Below are positions 1 through 11,437 of a stretch of 64,000 bases of DNA, in pieces. The first letter of the stretch is position 1; each line of letters opens with the position of its first letter. Both the position numbers and the translations under genes were made by a program. Under the pieces are notes generated by a model, which was given only the letters and a program-made list of their open reading frames with translations, had not been told where the DNA came from and made no database searches. The stretch comes from Liolophura sinensis (taxonomy: Eukaryota > Mollusca > Polyplacophora > Chitonida > Chitonidae): positions 51,943,187-52,007,186 of the forward strand of contig NC_088301.1 of the NCBI RefSeq assembly GCF_032854445.1, written 5' to 3'.

Positions 1-70
1 GCTATTATAATCTGTTAACAAAACAGTGTGAAATGAGTTAAATAACATGTCTTTAATTTGTTTACTTCAG

Positions 71-3000
71 TCCTGCCACAGAATTCAAGCATGCCACCAT
101 GACATCACGTACTGGCCTGAAGCTCCAGTTGATGAAACAGCAGGTGCAAGATGAAGAGAAAAAAGAGGCACTCACATCACAGTCGCTCCGCCTATCAGGC
201 CTAGGGGGAGCGAACTCTTTCCACACAACCCCAGTGAGCATGCCCGTGTCCTCATCTGTGAACTCTGATGTTCCTCCACAGATTTTACAGGTATGTCCAG
301 TTTAAATTGTCAGGCTTTCCTTGAATTCTGAACATTTTAAAGAGTTTCTGACTGATTTTTCATTCGATTGGTGTTTTATAATATTTCACTTATACAATGG
401 CAGTGCTTTTAGATTGAAGCAGTACTTTTATGTACATACTTTATTGGGATGTGAGTGGGGGTGTCATGTTCATATTAGTTTTGAGCAAAAAGATTAGTTC
501 CTATTATAGATATACACCTTCTTCCAATTAGGAGAGGTGACTGAGGTTTATAAACAAACAAGGCAGAGTAAGTAGGAAATGTAGACTGTATAGCTGACAT
601 AAAGTTAAAGAGCCATTTGTATGCTCAGTACCTGAAAAATCTTTGTTGCTGAAAGGGAGCACTAGTACTGCAGAATGAATATTTCTGGTAAGTGCTTAAT
701 ACTGTGAAATGTATTGTAGTAAACAATTGTCAGACTTATTTGTCACTTGTATAGTGTATAAACCTTGGCAGACTGGTCTGGAAATGATCTCCCTTTTTCT
801 GATCACCAATAAAATTGAAGGTCTCCTATAAAACTGGTGTAGGTGTACAAGACCTGTCAGAAAAAAGTGCCCCTGGGGGATTATAATGGGGGGTGTTCAT
901 TCCTAGTCAACAGATGCCCAGTGCAAACATAGCACAACATGGATGTCCAGGGAGACCATGTCACCTATTGTGTCCATCTATGGACACAATAACCCACTTT
1001 GCTAAGGGGAGGTGGAGGGGATAAGCTGAGATTTAAGTCATATCACATAGATCTAAATGAAAAGTAAACATGACAACTGGATTAAGCCTGAAAGCTACCT
1101 ACAAGTGCTAGAGCCAGTACTGCCACTTGGCTGAAGATTATCTCACCTGCTGAGCTAAGACTTGCTTCTGTTTACCTTTGAGGGATTACTCTAGAGCACC
1201 AAGACATTGACACAAGCCCATAATGAACCAGCATAACACTTAAGCAGATTACCTTATATTTGAATACCCGTGGGCCAACATTGGCTTGTGCCACTGATAG
1301 TGGACATTAATTCCCTTGCCATGTCTGTTTTGCTATGCATTTATTTTTTTATGGAGGCATTTTGAAACATTTTCAGAGAGTTTCAGATAAATTCAGTAAT
1401 ATTTTGATGACAGTAAATCTGATATGCAAGAAATTGGCCTGGTTATTTATGGGAAAACTTTGGATTTTTTTCCTTTTAATTTTATGTTCTAACAAAAGAT
1501 ATTTTAATGTTTAGGTTTGTATTTATTATGGGGATTACTTGAAGTCATCCTGACGAACAACAATCATGGTCTTTTCCTGTATTTTATATGATGTTAAATG
1601 TAGGTTTTAACATGCACAGGTTCCTTATGGTGAGCTTATTGTCATCTCCATTGTTTTGATTTTTTTTTTGCAAAGTGCTTTGTATTAAAACTAAAAAACT
1701 GATTACTTTTCTAGTGAAAAGATTCTGTATTATAGTTTCAAGTCCCTTTTCTGGGTTACTGGGAAACAAATTGAAACTTGTTTTGACATTTAATGAATTA
1801 TAAACATTTTTGTTATTGACACAGAATTGGTGACAATTGACACGAGATAGCATCTTAAGTACAGTGAGAGTCTCAGCCCACTTTGATGGTGATACACCAG
1901 ATAGCATCTTTGTTTCTTTCTTAGAAGAGTTACCATTTTTGTTAAGTTACTGTGAGGTTGTTTGTTAACGAGAATGGATGACAAATCAGGGAGTGCTATC
2001 TGATCAGAACCTCTGTCAGAGATTATATGTCATTATGGTGTTGCCCTGCCTCCTAATCTACCTTAATCTGTCCCATTCTGTCGCTAGTGTTCCTCCAATC
2101 ACTTCCACTGTGACATCCCTTTTAGGGCTGATCTGAGCCCTTTGTCCGATGTGTTACCCCCATTGTTATAAGTCAAGGAGCATGGCGTGAGAATGAAGTG
2201 GAACTGGGCATTAAACCCACAGGTCTACAGCATCCCTACCCTGAGGGAGGATAACTTTATTATCTACTTACCCCCTCTGTCTGGGAATTCTTTGGGTCCT
2301 GGGCTGGGATATAAAAAAGTTATGATCATCCTCTGTGTGGGGTCAGTAGTTGTTACACAGTGGTTGTGATCAGACAGACAACAAACGGTCAAGCCGTGTT
2401 ACCCGGGAATAGATCACCATGATGTTGTATGAGTGTCAATATGAGGAGTACTGTTATCACCAGCCCTGCTGGTATGACACCTGGGGAAATCACACGGAAC
2501 ATAGCTACAACATGCCTAACTACCAAAACGCTCAGTGGGATAACAACAACTACTGTAATCCTGATCATGTTAGTCTCACGTTTTAAGTCACCTCCGGGAT
2601 GGAAAGCTTGTATCAGACGATTCATTCATACGGATTGAGATTTCAGAGTTTGTGCTATGAAAAGAATTCCGAAAATGTTTCATAGATCTTGTGTACTGCT
2701 GTGTTGTTTTGTGATAAATGAATTCTTGAAAAGTTTGAAATTGGTGACTTAAATTTTGGTACATTATGACATTACCTGAGTAATATATGGTTTCATTCTG
2801 ATTTTGTCAACAGGTGAAGACTAGGTTACAGAATCCAACGAAATACCATGTGGAACAGAGCCAGAAACGCCAGATTCAGATGTTTATCAGCCAATCACAA
2901 CCAGAAGGGCCCCTTACTCATTCCCTTTCAACCATCAATTTGGGCCACATTTCGAACAGCTATAACCACCAGCACCCAAACAGCGCTCCAGTGGATCCAG

Positions 3001-6000
3001 ACAGCCCACTGTCTGTGGGAATGAGCAGCGCTGCTACAAGCATGTCAGAGGTAACATTGATAATATACTTACTATTAATTAAGCAGTTAATTTTAATTAT
3101 TATAAAACATTTTGTGGTACATGCAAAATAACTCCGTCGTGATATGATGAAATGCTTTTGAAAGATCAAAATTTAGGGGAACAAATTAAGCAAATTCTTG
3201 TAATTCGGATGTCAGTATTAAATAGGGTACAAATTGTTTGCTGTGGTTTGCATTTTGGTATCAAAGAAATTTAGGAGTTACTTGTATGTTCATGGCCAGG
3301 CATTCCTACTTTTATTCTGAAGAAAGGAATTTATAGTTGAAGCATTTTGTTTTTAGTTCAGTGAGTATATTATAGTGTGTAAATAAACAGCAAGTAAAAT
3401 GCTTCGGAGTCGTAAACACCATGTTGAACCATGTTATTATTTAGGAGAATATAAAATGAATATTTTTTTAATAGGAATTTCTGTTTAATCTTGGCTGATT
3501 TTAGATGTGGTAACAGGAATGGCATTAGCATTGTATATCAGTTCACTTGGTAAAGCTAAGCTGTTTACCTGAACATGGCATGTCCTTTTGTGTAACCTGG
3601 AGAGCAGATGTGACCACTGAAGTGTACTTGTATGTGACAATAGACAGGTCACTTCATGAACTTTTCACATCTCACTGATCAATCATTAGCATTGTTTACA
3701 CCAGTGTCAAGATAGGATCACCCAATGAAGCATGTGGAAGATTTTTAGTATATGGTTAAATCAAATGATGTTAAAGATACATGCATTCACCTTTGGACAT
3801 TTTGTATTTTCTTCATAATGTTTGGTCATATCTGTACAATCTATGCCTGCTTATGAAGTGGTCATCTTCTTGGTGTGCTATAGCAGTTCCAAATTCCTTG
3901 AATATTTTGAATTTTGCTGAGAGTGTAGCGTGAAGATGTGATTATCCTTGTTGGTTAATCCTAGTTCACTTCATAAATGTGAGCCAAACATGAGCAGAAT
4001 GGCTGTGTTTTACTTCAGTCTACACAGTATTCGTGCACACGTGGCTTTTGTGGGATTTTGAGAAAGCATACTGTAGAAAAAGAAATTCAAACGCAAGCTC
4101 CTTGTTTTGAAAATTGTTATACACATGATAACTGTGTTACTGCTTTTCTTGTGTGTAATTGATGGGTTATCATTCTTGGTGATAACATTGTTGTTGGAAG
4201 GTCATTTGTTGATGTTCTATAGCCATCTGTTTCAGTAAGTTTCTAGTTAGTGCAGGGTTTTGAGATGGCATGTTTGAAAACTTTTTTAGTAACATTTTGT
4301 ATCATTTTCCAGTGGGCTGTTCATATTAGCAAAGGGCTTAAGTAATATTTTGTTATAGCCAGACACTGAGAGGATTTTGTTTATGTTTTTTTGCTTTGTT
4401 TGCAGGCCTTTTTTATGCATTTTAATTATTGTTGATCTGATTTTTGCCTATCAACAGGTGGATGACATCCTGGGAGAAATCATCAGCCTGGAGAATGTGG
4501 ATGCAACAACAGACAATGACCTGAATTTCATAGAGCCAACCCTGTCACACATTTCCTCATCAACAGTATGTATCCATGTACAAGTGTTCATCAGACACTG
4601 GAGTAAATTTCATAAATTTAGATTTATCTGAGCATTTAATGTTAGTGTTGGAGAATATAGGACTAAACATTGATTAAATAAAGTTGATGCTTTCCTACTT
4701 TCATTGAAACATTTGGATTGTTGACATCTTGGTTCTTTCCTTCAGGAGGCTCCGACATTTCTGTCAGATGATGAAGCCAGACTTTGGGCAAAAGAAAGAC
4801 AAAAGAAAGACAATCACAACCTCAGTAAGTTCTCATCCATCATGTTGGCTGATAATCTTAAATTATCTAATGGAATTGTGTTACATATACAGTACTGATA
4901 GCTAATATTCCAAAGTTAGTAAGATAAAGATTAAAGGGTCATTTTAGAGCGTGCAGAATTTACTTATGTAAATAAGTTACTAGCTCTGAAGTTCACATTT
5001 CAAGTTTTGTTGAATATTTCTTTATTGTGATTTTTTTAATGTTGCATATTTAAATGTTGTTTGAATTTTCAGTTGAAAGAAGAAGAAGATTTAATATTAA
5101 TGACAGAATTAAAGAATTGGGAACTCTTCTGCCCAAGTGCAGTGACCCGTAAGTTTAATGATTAATTATACTTGCTGATTATCGTAAACTACATGAATGA
5201 AACTGTAATACTTCACTATACGGTAGTGGTGAAATGATTTGATTGTCATCCTTGAAAACCAAGAAACCCGGGCTCAATCCACAGTCATATATACGTCATG
5301 TAGCTTTGTCACTATGTGTCTTTCAACAAAAGATTCAACTGTGGCCAAAGTACTGGCGGACCACAGGTCTGGGGCCCTTTCTATGTGGTGTAACTTGCGC
5401 TTGGTGCAACATCTTTGACCTCACAGTCACATTATTCAACAAGATAAATAAGTTTAACTCTAGTTTGTGACATGGATCATTGATGTTTTTGGCTAATAAC
5501 AAAGAACAAATAACCTTTACATTTACAGATTGGTTTGGAAATGAGGGAGGGGGGTGGGGAGCGCTTTTTTCTTAGTTAAATATCTCTTGGGTTAAAGTAA
5601 CAGTGTTAACCTTTGTAATTTATCTATTTCACCCCAAGTTTAACATTTCTGATGTGACACATTTTGCTTGTTTCTGATTGGTTCATCAACCTTATGGGAC
5701 CACTCAAGAGCTCAGCTGACATCAAAAGTATCATTTTAAAGCCTTTATGTGCTGCTGAAAGTGCCTTTTTACTTTACTAAACAGTAAAATGCGGTATATA
5801 CATGTATATGTAATGTTCTACAAGAGCGTGAAATATATGTAGGTTCAGTTTTATTCACATAGAAGGGTGGTAGATACATTTAAGTTTACCTGTGTGTTGT
5901 AGGGACATGAGACAGAACAAAGGGACAATACTCAAAGCCTCCGTAGATTACATCAGAAGACTGAAACGTGACCATGATAAAATGAAACAGTTGGAGGAAA

Positions 6001-6815
6001 AGCAGCGTATGATGGAGGCAACGAATCGAAGAATGATGCTGAGAATACAGGTAGGCATGCCAAGAAAAAGTGCTGTGTTGAGTATTCCAAAAATTGTTTT
6101 TTTAAAAAGTTAATTAGGTTGTGATGACATCACAAATTGACACTGTATTACTAATAGTTTGTTTAAAGTACTGAGTATGCATTACTGAGAGTGCTCATAG
6201 CTCCTGTTTCTCTGAGGCATGGTTTTGTGGCATGGCTTTAAACATGAGGTAAATCAGTGTACACAAAGTTGAGTTCTTGCAGAAAATGTTACATAGGAGC
6301 TATTCTGTTAATATCAGTAATGAATTGTTCTATGAATAACTTTTTGTTTTCAGCAGATTTTATTTTAAAATTTTTTTAATATGAATGTGTAAGCAACTGT
6401 AACTGTTCTTATCACACAAGCTGAGGTAGAACTATGATGAAGCAGTAATGAAGTTTATGATGTTTTTCTCTTCACATGGTATTTGTGTGGTCAGTTACAT
6501 TGGGTTTTGTAATTTCAGCAATTGGAACTGTTGATGAAGGCTCATGGAATAACAACCGGGACCTCCAATGATTCTGAACAGCTTCTGACCACATTAATAG
6601 AGCCAAACACACTTCAGACACCATTAAGGACCATGAATACAGACATTGTTGATCACACACAGGCAGCCATTGCCTCACTCACACAGCTTCCTCACTCACA
6701 GAGTCCATTTGATGACATGGACGACACATCACCTGTTGGGGGAGATCCCATGATGCTCTCTGCCCCTGTCAGTCCTGCAATGGAAGAGGAAAACAGTGAC
6801 CTTCTCAACTTGTAA
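71..6815 (+). CDS. MITF: MITF/TFEB/TFE3-family bHLH-leucine zipper transcription factor
   Basis: Exons (plus): 71-290 (ATG at 99), 2814-3050, 4458-4565, 4746-4824, 5073-5148, 5903-6050, 6519-6815; all junctions are GT-AG and in phase, giving 378 residues from ATG 99. Seen: an MiT/TFE N-terminus ([12 protein letters not shown]), the motif NPTKYH at the start of exon 2, an acidic [12 protein letters not shown] segment matching the family activation region, the basic region [18 protein letters not shown], the helix motif [17 protein letters not shown], then a zipper. In the family this factor binds E-box/CLEAR elements as a dimer and controls lysosome, autophagy and pigment-cell genes. Residues S3, R4, Q10 and L11, used by TFEB to contact Rag GTPases, are present. 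The reading frame is open upstream of ATG 99 to the acceptor at 70, so a longer form starting left of the window is possible. Family-invariant DMRWNKG reads DMRQNKG here. No RRSSFS-like serine cluster is seen at the C-terminus. Confidence 0.93.
966..991. repeat. Perfect 12-bp inverted repeat with 2-bp spacer
   Basis: TATTGTGTCCAT and its exact reverse complement ATGGACACAATA are separated by CT, inside a MITF intron. It could form a small hairpin or cruciform. No function is evident. Confidence 0.6.
2310..2347 (+). promoter_or_regulatory. TATA box and initiator-like site for the internal MITF promoter
   Basis: TATAAAAAAG at 2310-2319 is followed 35 bp later by TCAGT (A at 2345), an arthropod-type initiator sequence. 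This would place a transcript start about 75 bp before the ATG at 2419. The local sequence (2040-2420) is more GC-rich than the surrounding intron. Promoter activity is inferred. Confidence 0.4.
2419..2568 (+). CDS. MITF: Candidate alternative first exon of MITF (short, MITF-M-like isoform)
   Basis: An ATG-ATG start in good context (atcaccATG) opens a 50-codon Tyr/Asn/Cys/His/Trp-rich reading frame (begins [12 protein letters not shown], ends NYCNPDH). It ends at a usable GTTAGT donor in phase 0, exactly the phase of the exon at 2814 that begins [12 protein letters not shown]. Splicing would give a 364-residue protein lacking the [12 protein letters not shown] Rag-binding segment. In vertebrates the melanocyte isoform MITF-M is made the same way: a short private first exon (MLEMLEYNHYQ) joins the VQTHLENPTKYH exon. 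A TATA-like box lies about 110 bp upstream. If unspliced, the frame stops five codons after the donor (2584-2586). The coding and isoform roles are inference; the frame, phase and donor are seen. Confidence 0.55.
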
Positions 6816-8140
6816 TAAAAGACTATTTTCCAATGACTGGTGCAATGTTGTTTAAATTAACTGTGACATACCTGTACCTTTTATCTGCAGTGCTTTCAGG
6901 AGGTCACCTATGTTTCTGCCAACTGGTGGATGCTTGTGCTCATAAATGCAAGGGAGGTAATTTGTGGTGTAACTGATGGGTGCTGGCTGCTATTGACAAA
7001 AGCATCATTTTGATATGGGTTAGCTGTAATATCAGACAAATATCTTTTTGTTTGCGCCTTTTGATTTGTTGTTCTGTTTTAATTAATGGCCTTAAGATAC
7101 TGTTTTCTCCTCCTGGTTGCTGCAGTTTTACAGTTTTTTAATGTGATATTTTCCAGAACTGGGAGTAGAACTTTAAGACAGATTAAAGATTTAGATGTAC
7201 ATATCTATATATATACACAATGTTTATACATTATGTATCAATACATATACTTAATGTATGTAGGAGTATGAAAGGGACTGGATACAAATTACCTTTGATC
7301 GTTTAAGGAGATGATGTAATTTTACTCGGTAAAGATAGACTTCTCATTCAGTATTTTTTCTTAAAAGTAAACAGCACAGAGAATGTATGGGACTGTCTGG
7401 TATTTGTTTTTGGAAGATTTTATTGTGCTTTTTATTAGCCCAGGCATGTGTTAAAAATATGTTTTATCTATCAATTTTAGATAAGTTAGGCAAAATAGCA
7501 GAGGTCTTGTAAAAGACTGCTCTTTTTAATACTTATATTCTGATACAATTCTAATTTTGTGCTTTAATAGTTGGTCATTGCACTAGTGATTTTTTTATTT
7601 AACAAGAGAATTTTATTCCCTTCTACACATAATAAAGTAGCTAATGTTTAATATACATCTGGTAAACCAGACAAAAGAATGACCCAGTCTGAGTTAAAAT
7701 TGATTGGTATTTGTCCTCTTTTAGTTATTGTTTGCCTCATTAAGCTGCATCCACTTTTAACTGGCCAATCGAAGGAAATCTTTCTCAAACCAGGATCAGC
7801 AGTAGCATTTATAATGCATAGGTAACTGCAACATGTAGTATTGGTAGCAGCATTGCTGCTATTCCTAAAGGAGTTGTTAGTTTATTACATTTATGTTGTA
7901 CATAAACATTTACAAAGCATTATCAAAAATATATACTTTTGGCAAAATAAATGTATGTAAATAGTTATCCCCACTTTTGCATCTACAAGTTTTATCCCAT
8001 TCATCCCCCATTATTGTTGTGAACAACTGTTCACTCACCTTGTTACCATATGTACATTCATGTAAACTTTTAGTAAAAATTATGAAAGTTCATATATTCA
8101 TCGGAATACTGTAAATAAATATTTTTACCCAATTTCATTG
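6816..8140 (+). other. Putative MITF 3' untranslated region
   Basis: AT-rich sequence after the stop codon with no coding signal. AATAAA motifs occur at 6814-6819 (overlapping the stop), 7946-7951 and 8114-8119; the last, followed by SINE-rich spacer, is the likeliest end. Four Pumilio-type TGTANATA sites occur at 7196-7203, 7897-7904, 7956-7963 and 8110-8117. The UTR extent is inferred. Confidence 0.5.
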
Positions 8141-8243
8141 AACTTTGTTGCTTTGATGACTTTGTGTGAAGCAGAATGCTGTGTAAGGGTACATAGGCCA
8201 TAAAGTTTAACTACCTCTGTTGTCATTATTTTTTTATTTGTGT

Positions 8244-8340
8244 AATTATTTATTTGATTGTCTTACGTTGTACTCAAGAATATTTCGCATACACAAAGGT
8301 GGCCAGCATTCTGTTGAGAGGAAACCGAGCATAGGCCAGA
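8244..8340 (-). mobile_element. Nin-DC-type SINE, 3' fragment
   Basis: Carries the family's 3' end in reverse (ATTTATTTGATTG, then TACTCAAGAATATTTCGCATA, then GGCCAGCATT and GAGGAAACCG). The tRNA-like head is missing. Confidence 0.7.
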
Positions 8341-9130
8341 CTCCTCTGTTGTGAAGTAGTAAATGACCTAATTTGCAAACTGATTCTGAAAGCTCTATGA
8401 AACTTACAAAGGTGTTTTGAAGTTCGTTTGGAAGGTAGGATGGTATCCTATGGGAGAGAAGTAAGTTTTGGTAACAAAAAGTATATTTTATGACATTTAT
8501 TTGCAATCAAGTATACAATTTTTCGGGCAAAATTTTTGGTGATTTAGGCGACAGCAGTATTATTTTGTGTTTTATGAGTGTGCCAACACTAAAAATTAAA
8601 AAAATGGAATAAAAATAAAACTTTTTTAAAAAGTCCACCTTTTTATTTTTTAATTTTTATTTAATCATCTTTTGGATGATTACCATTTTCCTGATTTTTC
8701 CAGTCCTGTAAATGTCTTCAGCAGGAAAAATTACCAAGATGATCTGCATTGTACAAAAGTTTCATTTTTAGTTTCATATCATTCTGCGACATTGAGAAAA
8801 CGTTTAAAACGACAAATAAAATTGGTGTGGCCTCGCTGTAATTTAAGATATTAATTGTCAGATACAGATGGTAAACAAAACGCTGGTGTCTGGTGTTTGT
8901 GACAGTTTTATGGCCACTAGATAAATATACCCTGTATGCTGATAAATTGTTTACATGAAAACCTTCCGGGCATACCGGTTAGATATTTGGCTTTGGTCAT
9001 CAAGGAACAATACTGACGATTAAAGCCAAACATAATCCAACAATGTCATGAAAGTTACGATATATTCAAGGACTTTGGTAGGTCCCACATTCTACTGTAC
9101 ATTATTTTAATCACATTATAAAGAGAAGTG
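8341..9130. other. Spacer without recognised features
   Basis: AT-rich intergenic DNA. Short open frames (for example 8672-8854) show no splice logic or recognisable protein. Confidence 0.5.
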
Positions 9131-9270
9131 ATTTATTCATTTATTTTCATTGTTTCATGCGGTAAACAAGAATATTTCACATATATGACGACTGCCAGCA
9201 TTATGGTGGTGGGTTGCTGGCAGTGAGCCATTGTGCTGTGCTTGCATGCGGTAGCACGCTATGGAGGCCC
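9131..9270 (-). mobile_element. Nin-DC-type SINE with internal deletion
   Basis: Both ends are recognisable: AAGAATATTTCACATATATGAC, GCCAGCATTATGGTGG at the 3' end and a tRNA-head remnant (GTAGCACGCTATGGAGGCCC) at the other. The middle is lost, so the copy is only about half length. Confidence 0.7.
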
Positions 9271-9426
9271 CCAGAAGTGTTTTTTTGGTAACTTTAAGCT
9301 TTTTGTTTAGCTCACATGTACACCTGCAAGAACCATATTTGCAAAAACAAAACACTTCAGAAATAGTCACCGTTTTGGAAATAGATTCCACTTCTGAAGC
9401 CTGCAAGGGTTAGATCAATGGTAATA

Positions 9427-10210
9427 GTTCTCTGACAGTATCTACAGACAAATTTTCTTTTTCTTTATATCATAATCTTACAGACAAAAGTTCTCCCACA
9501 GTATCTACAGACAAAGGTTCTCTAACAGTACCTACGGACAAAAGTTCTCTGACAGTAACCAGATAAAAGTTCTCTGACAATATCCACATACAATTTTTCT
9601 CTGAGGGTATCTACAGACAAAAGTTCTGCGACAGTGTTTACAGACAATTGTTCTCTGACAGTATCTACAAATAAACGTTCTCAGATTGTATCCACAGACA
9701 AACGTTCTCTGACAGTATCTACAAACAAAAGTTCTCTGGCAGTATCTACAGACAAAAGTTCTCTGACAGTATCTACGGATAAATGTTCTCGTGCAGTTTT
9801 CACAGAAAAAAATTTCTCTGACAGTGTCTGCAGACAATGAATGAACAATGGACGTCCACAGACAACATTCTTATGATGGTGTGCACAGTCAAAAGTCGTG
9901 CGACACTGTCCATTGACAAAAGTAATCTGAAAGCGCCCACGTGCATTATCTGACATTGTTCGCAGACTAAAATCCCCTGCATGCAGAGTGTCCAAGGGGA
10001 AAATTCCTCAGACAGTATCCACAAACGAAATTCCAGTCCATAGACATACGCTATAATTCTGACAGTGTCATCAGATACCAATTTTATAAGCAGCATTATC
10101 TGTCGACTGAATAAAACTACTGGAACAGTGTCTACATATAAAAGAAATCTGGTTTTGCTAAGATTCAGATAAAAGTATTCAAACAGTATCGGGGCATAAC
10201 AGATCTGTAA
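9427..10210. repeat. 27-bp minisatellite, decaying to the right
   Basis: Tandem units resembling ACAGACAAAAGTTCTCTG plus ACAGTATCT recur every 27 bp from about 9427 to 9840. More diverged copies can still be followed to about 10210. Because 27 is a multiple of three, long frames stay open on both strands (for example minus-strand 9-residue repeats with CRYCQRTF). These look like by-products of the period, not genes. Confidence 0.75.
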
Positions 10211-11437
10211 TACTAGCTAAGCCTGTAAGTCTTAAATTCTTTTCCAGTTGGAATCAAGGCAAAACAGAATTTTTTTCGTGTGCGAATGCAAACCGTAACG
10301 GTTAGGTCAGCCTCAGTATAAACGCTAATGTTTCTAAGATAAACTAAACTTCGACGCTTAGTAAGACTGTGGTATCTTATTTGAATCCATGGGTATGTGT
10401 ATTATCCCATGCGTATATAGCAAGCCTTCACTGCAGTAACGAGCAGAGTGTCTTTACAGTAAAATTTGCTGTTGCGATAAATTGCAGTGAATTTTTTGTA
10501 GATAAACGGCTCTCCTCTGTAAATTTACAGACAGTTACTTAGATATACAGTAAGCGAGATGCCGTAAAAATAAACATGGACTTTACCATTTTTTTACAGC
10601 CAGGTGCTCCAAAGGTAAGTTTCTAATAACCCATCTAAGAAACGCGGGAGTACATGTTCTTGTAGTATAACGAATGTGTTTCGATGAATCGAATTAATTT
10701 ATCAATTATTTGGGTTTAATCTTGCACCGGCAATATTTCAGTCATATCGTGACGAAAACATGTTAAATCCAAGAAAGAATTGTTTTTCCATACGAGAATT
10801 ATAACATCTAAAATTAATAATAAACACAGACTTTTAAAACCCGCTGAAAAAAGTGAAAAATCACTGAAAAAAAACAACAACAAATCTTTAAGAACATATG
10901 AAATATAGTTCTTGCCCATCAATGTTATTATATTTATATTAAGTGCACCACCGCCAGCAAACCTGTCAAGGCATCAGATCAAAAGACACACGGAGCACAC
11001 CTGAATCTACGCGTCCAAACAGACGTCAACCAGGCCAAGCTTGTCTATTCTTTCACCACAGAGACCCAAGGGCGACATGCAAGGAATCGATTTCAGTTGG
11101 CTAAACAGTCAAGGTTTACGAAAAGCGGTTTTCACGCAGCTAAAAATGAACGTTTTCATCGACTTGTGTTGTTAATGATCAAGATTTACGAGTTAGCTGT
11201 AAGCTGTATACCTTCCAATGCATGAAAGGTGTATTTTGCGTTTAGAAGTAGGCCCTGTATTTACAACATCGCTTATTCGGTCGACACTACGACAGAGAAA
11301 GACGCAATATATTGTGCTGGATTAACTGGTTTAGTTTTGTCACATATTTTTGTGCCTATAGTCTTACTATAGGTAGCACCCTCTATCTATAGGGAATAAT
11401 GAATAAATGAATACACAAAGTCTGCTGAAATTTAATT
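10211..11437. other. Spacer between two tandem arrays
   Basis: No gene was recognised. A 15-nt segment at 10600-10614 is flanked by a good acceptor (TTTTTTACAG) and donor (GTAAGT) but cannot be tied to any transcript. Confidence 0.4.

Noticed and set aside
2389-2638. Other open frames overlapping the MITF alternative exon (minus 2389-2625; plus 2429-2638)
   Set aside because: They are shadows of the frame starting at 2419, which alone has a phase-matched donor and good start context.
7086-7271. Hydrophobic 61-codon frame after the MITF stop
   Set aside because: It lies in the AT-rich 3'UTR, has no splice context and contains simple TA repeats.
9532-9995. Minus-strand cysteine-rich frames that look like zinc-knuckle repeats
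   Set aside because: They arise from the 27-bp minisatellite, which is open on both strands; no start context, splice sites or non-repeat domain support a gene.
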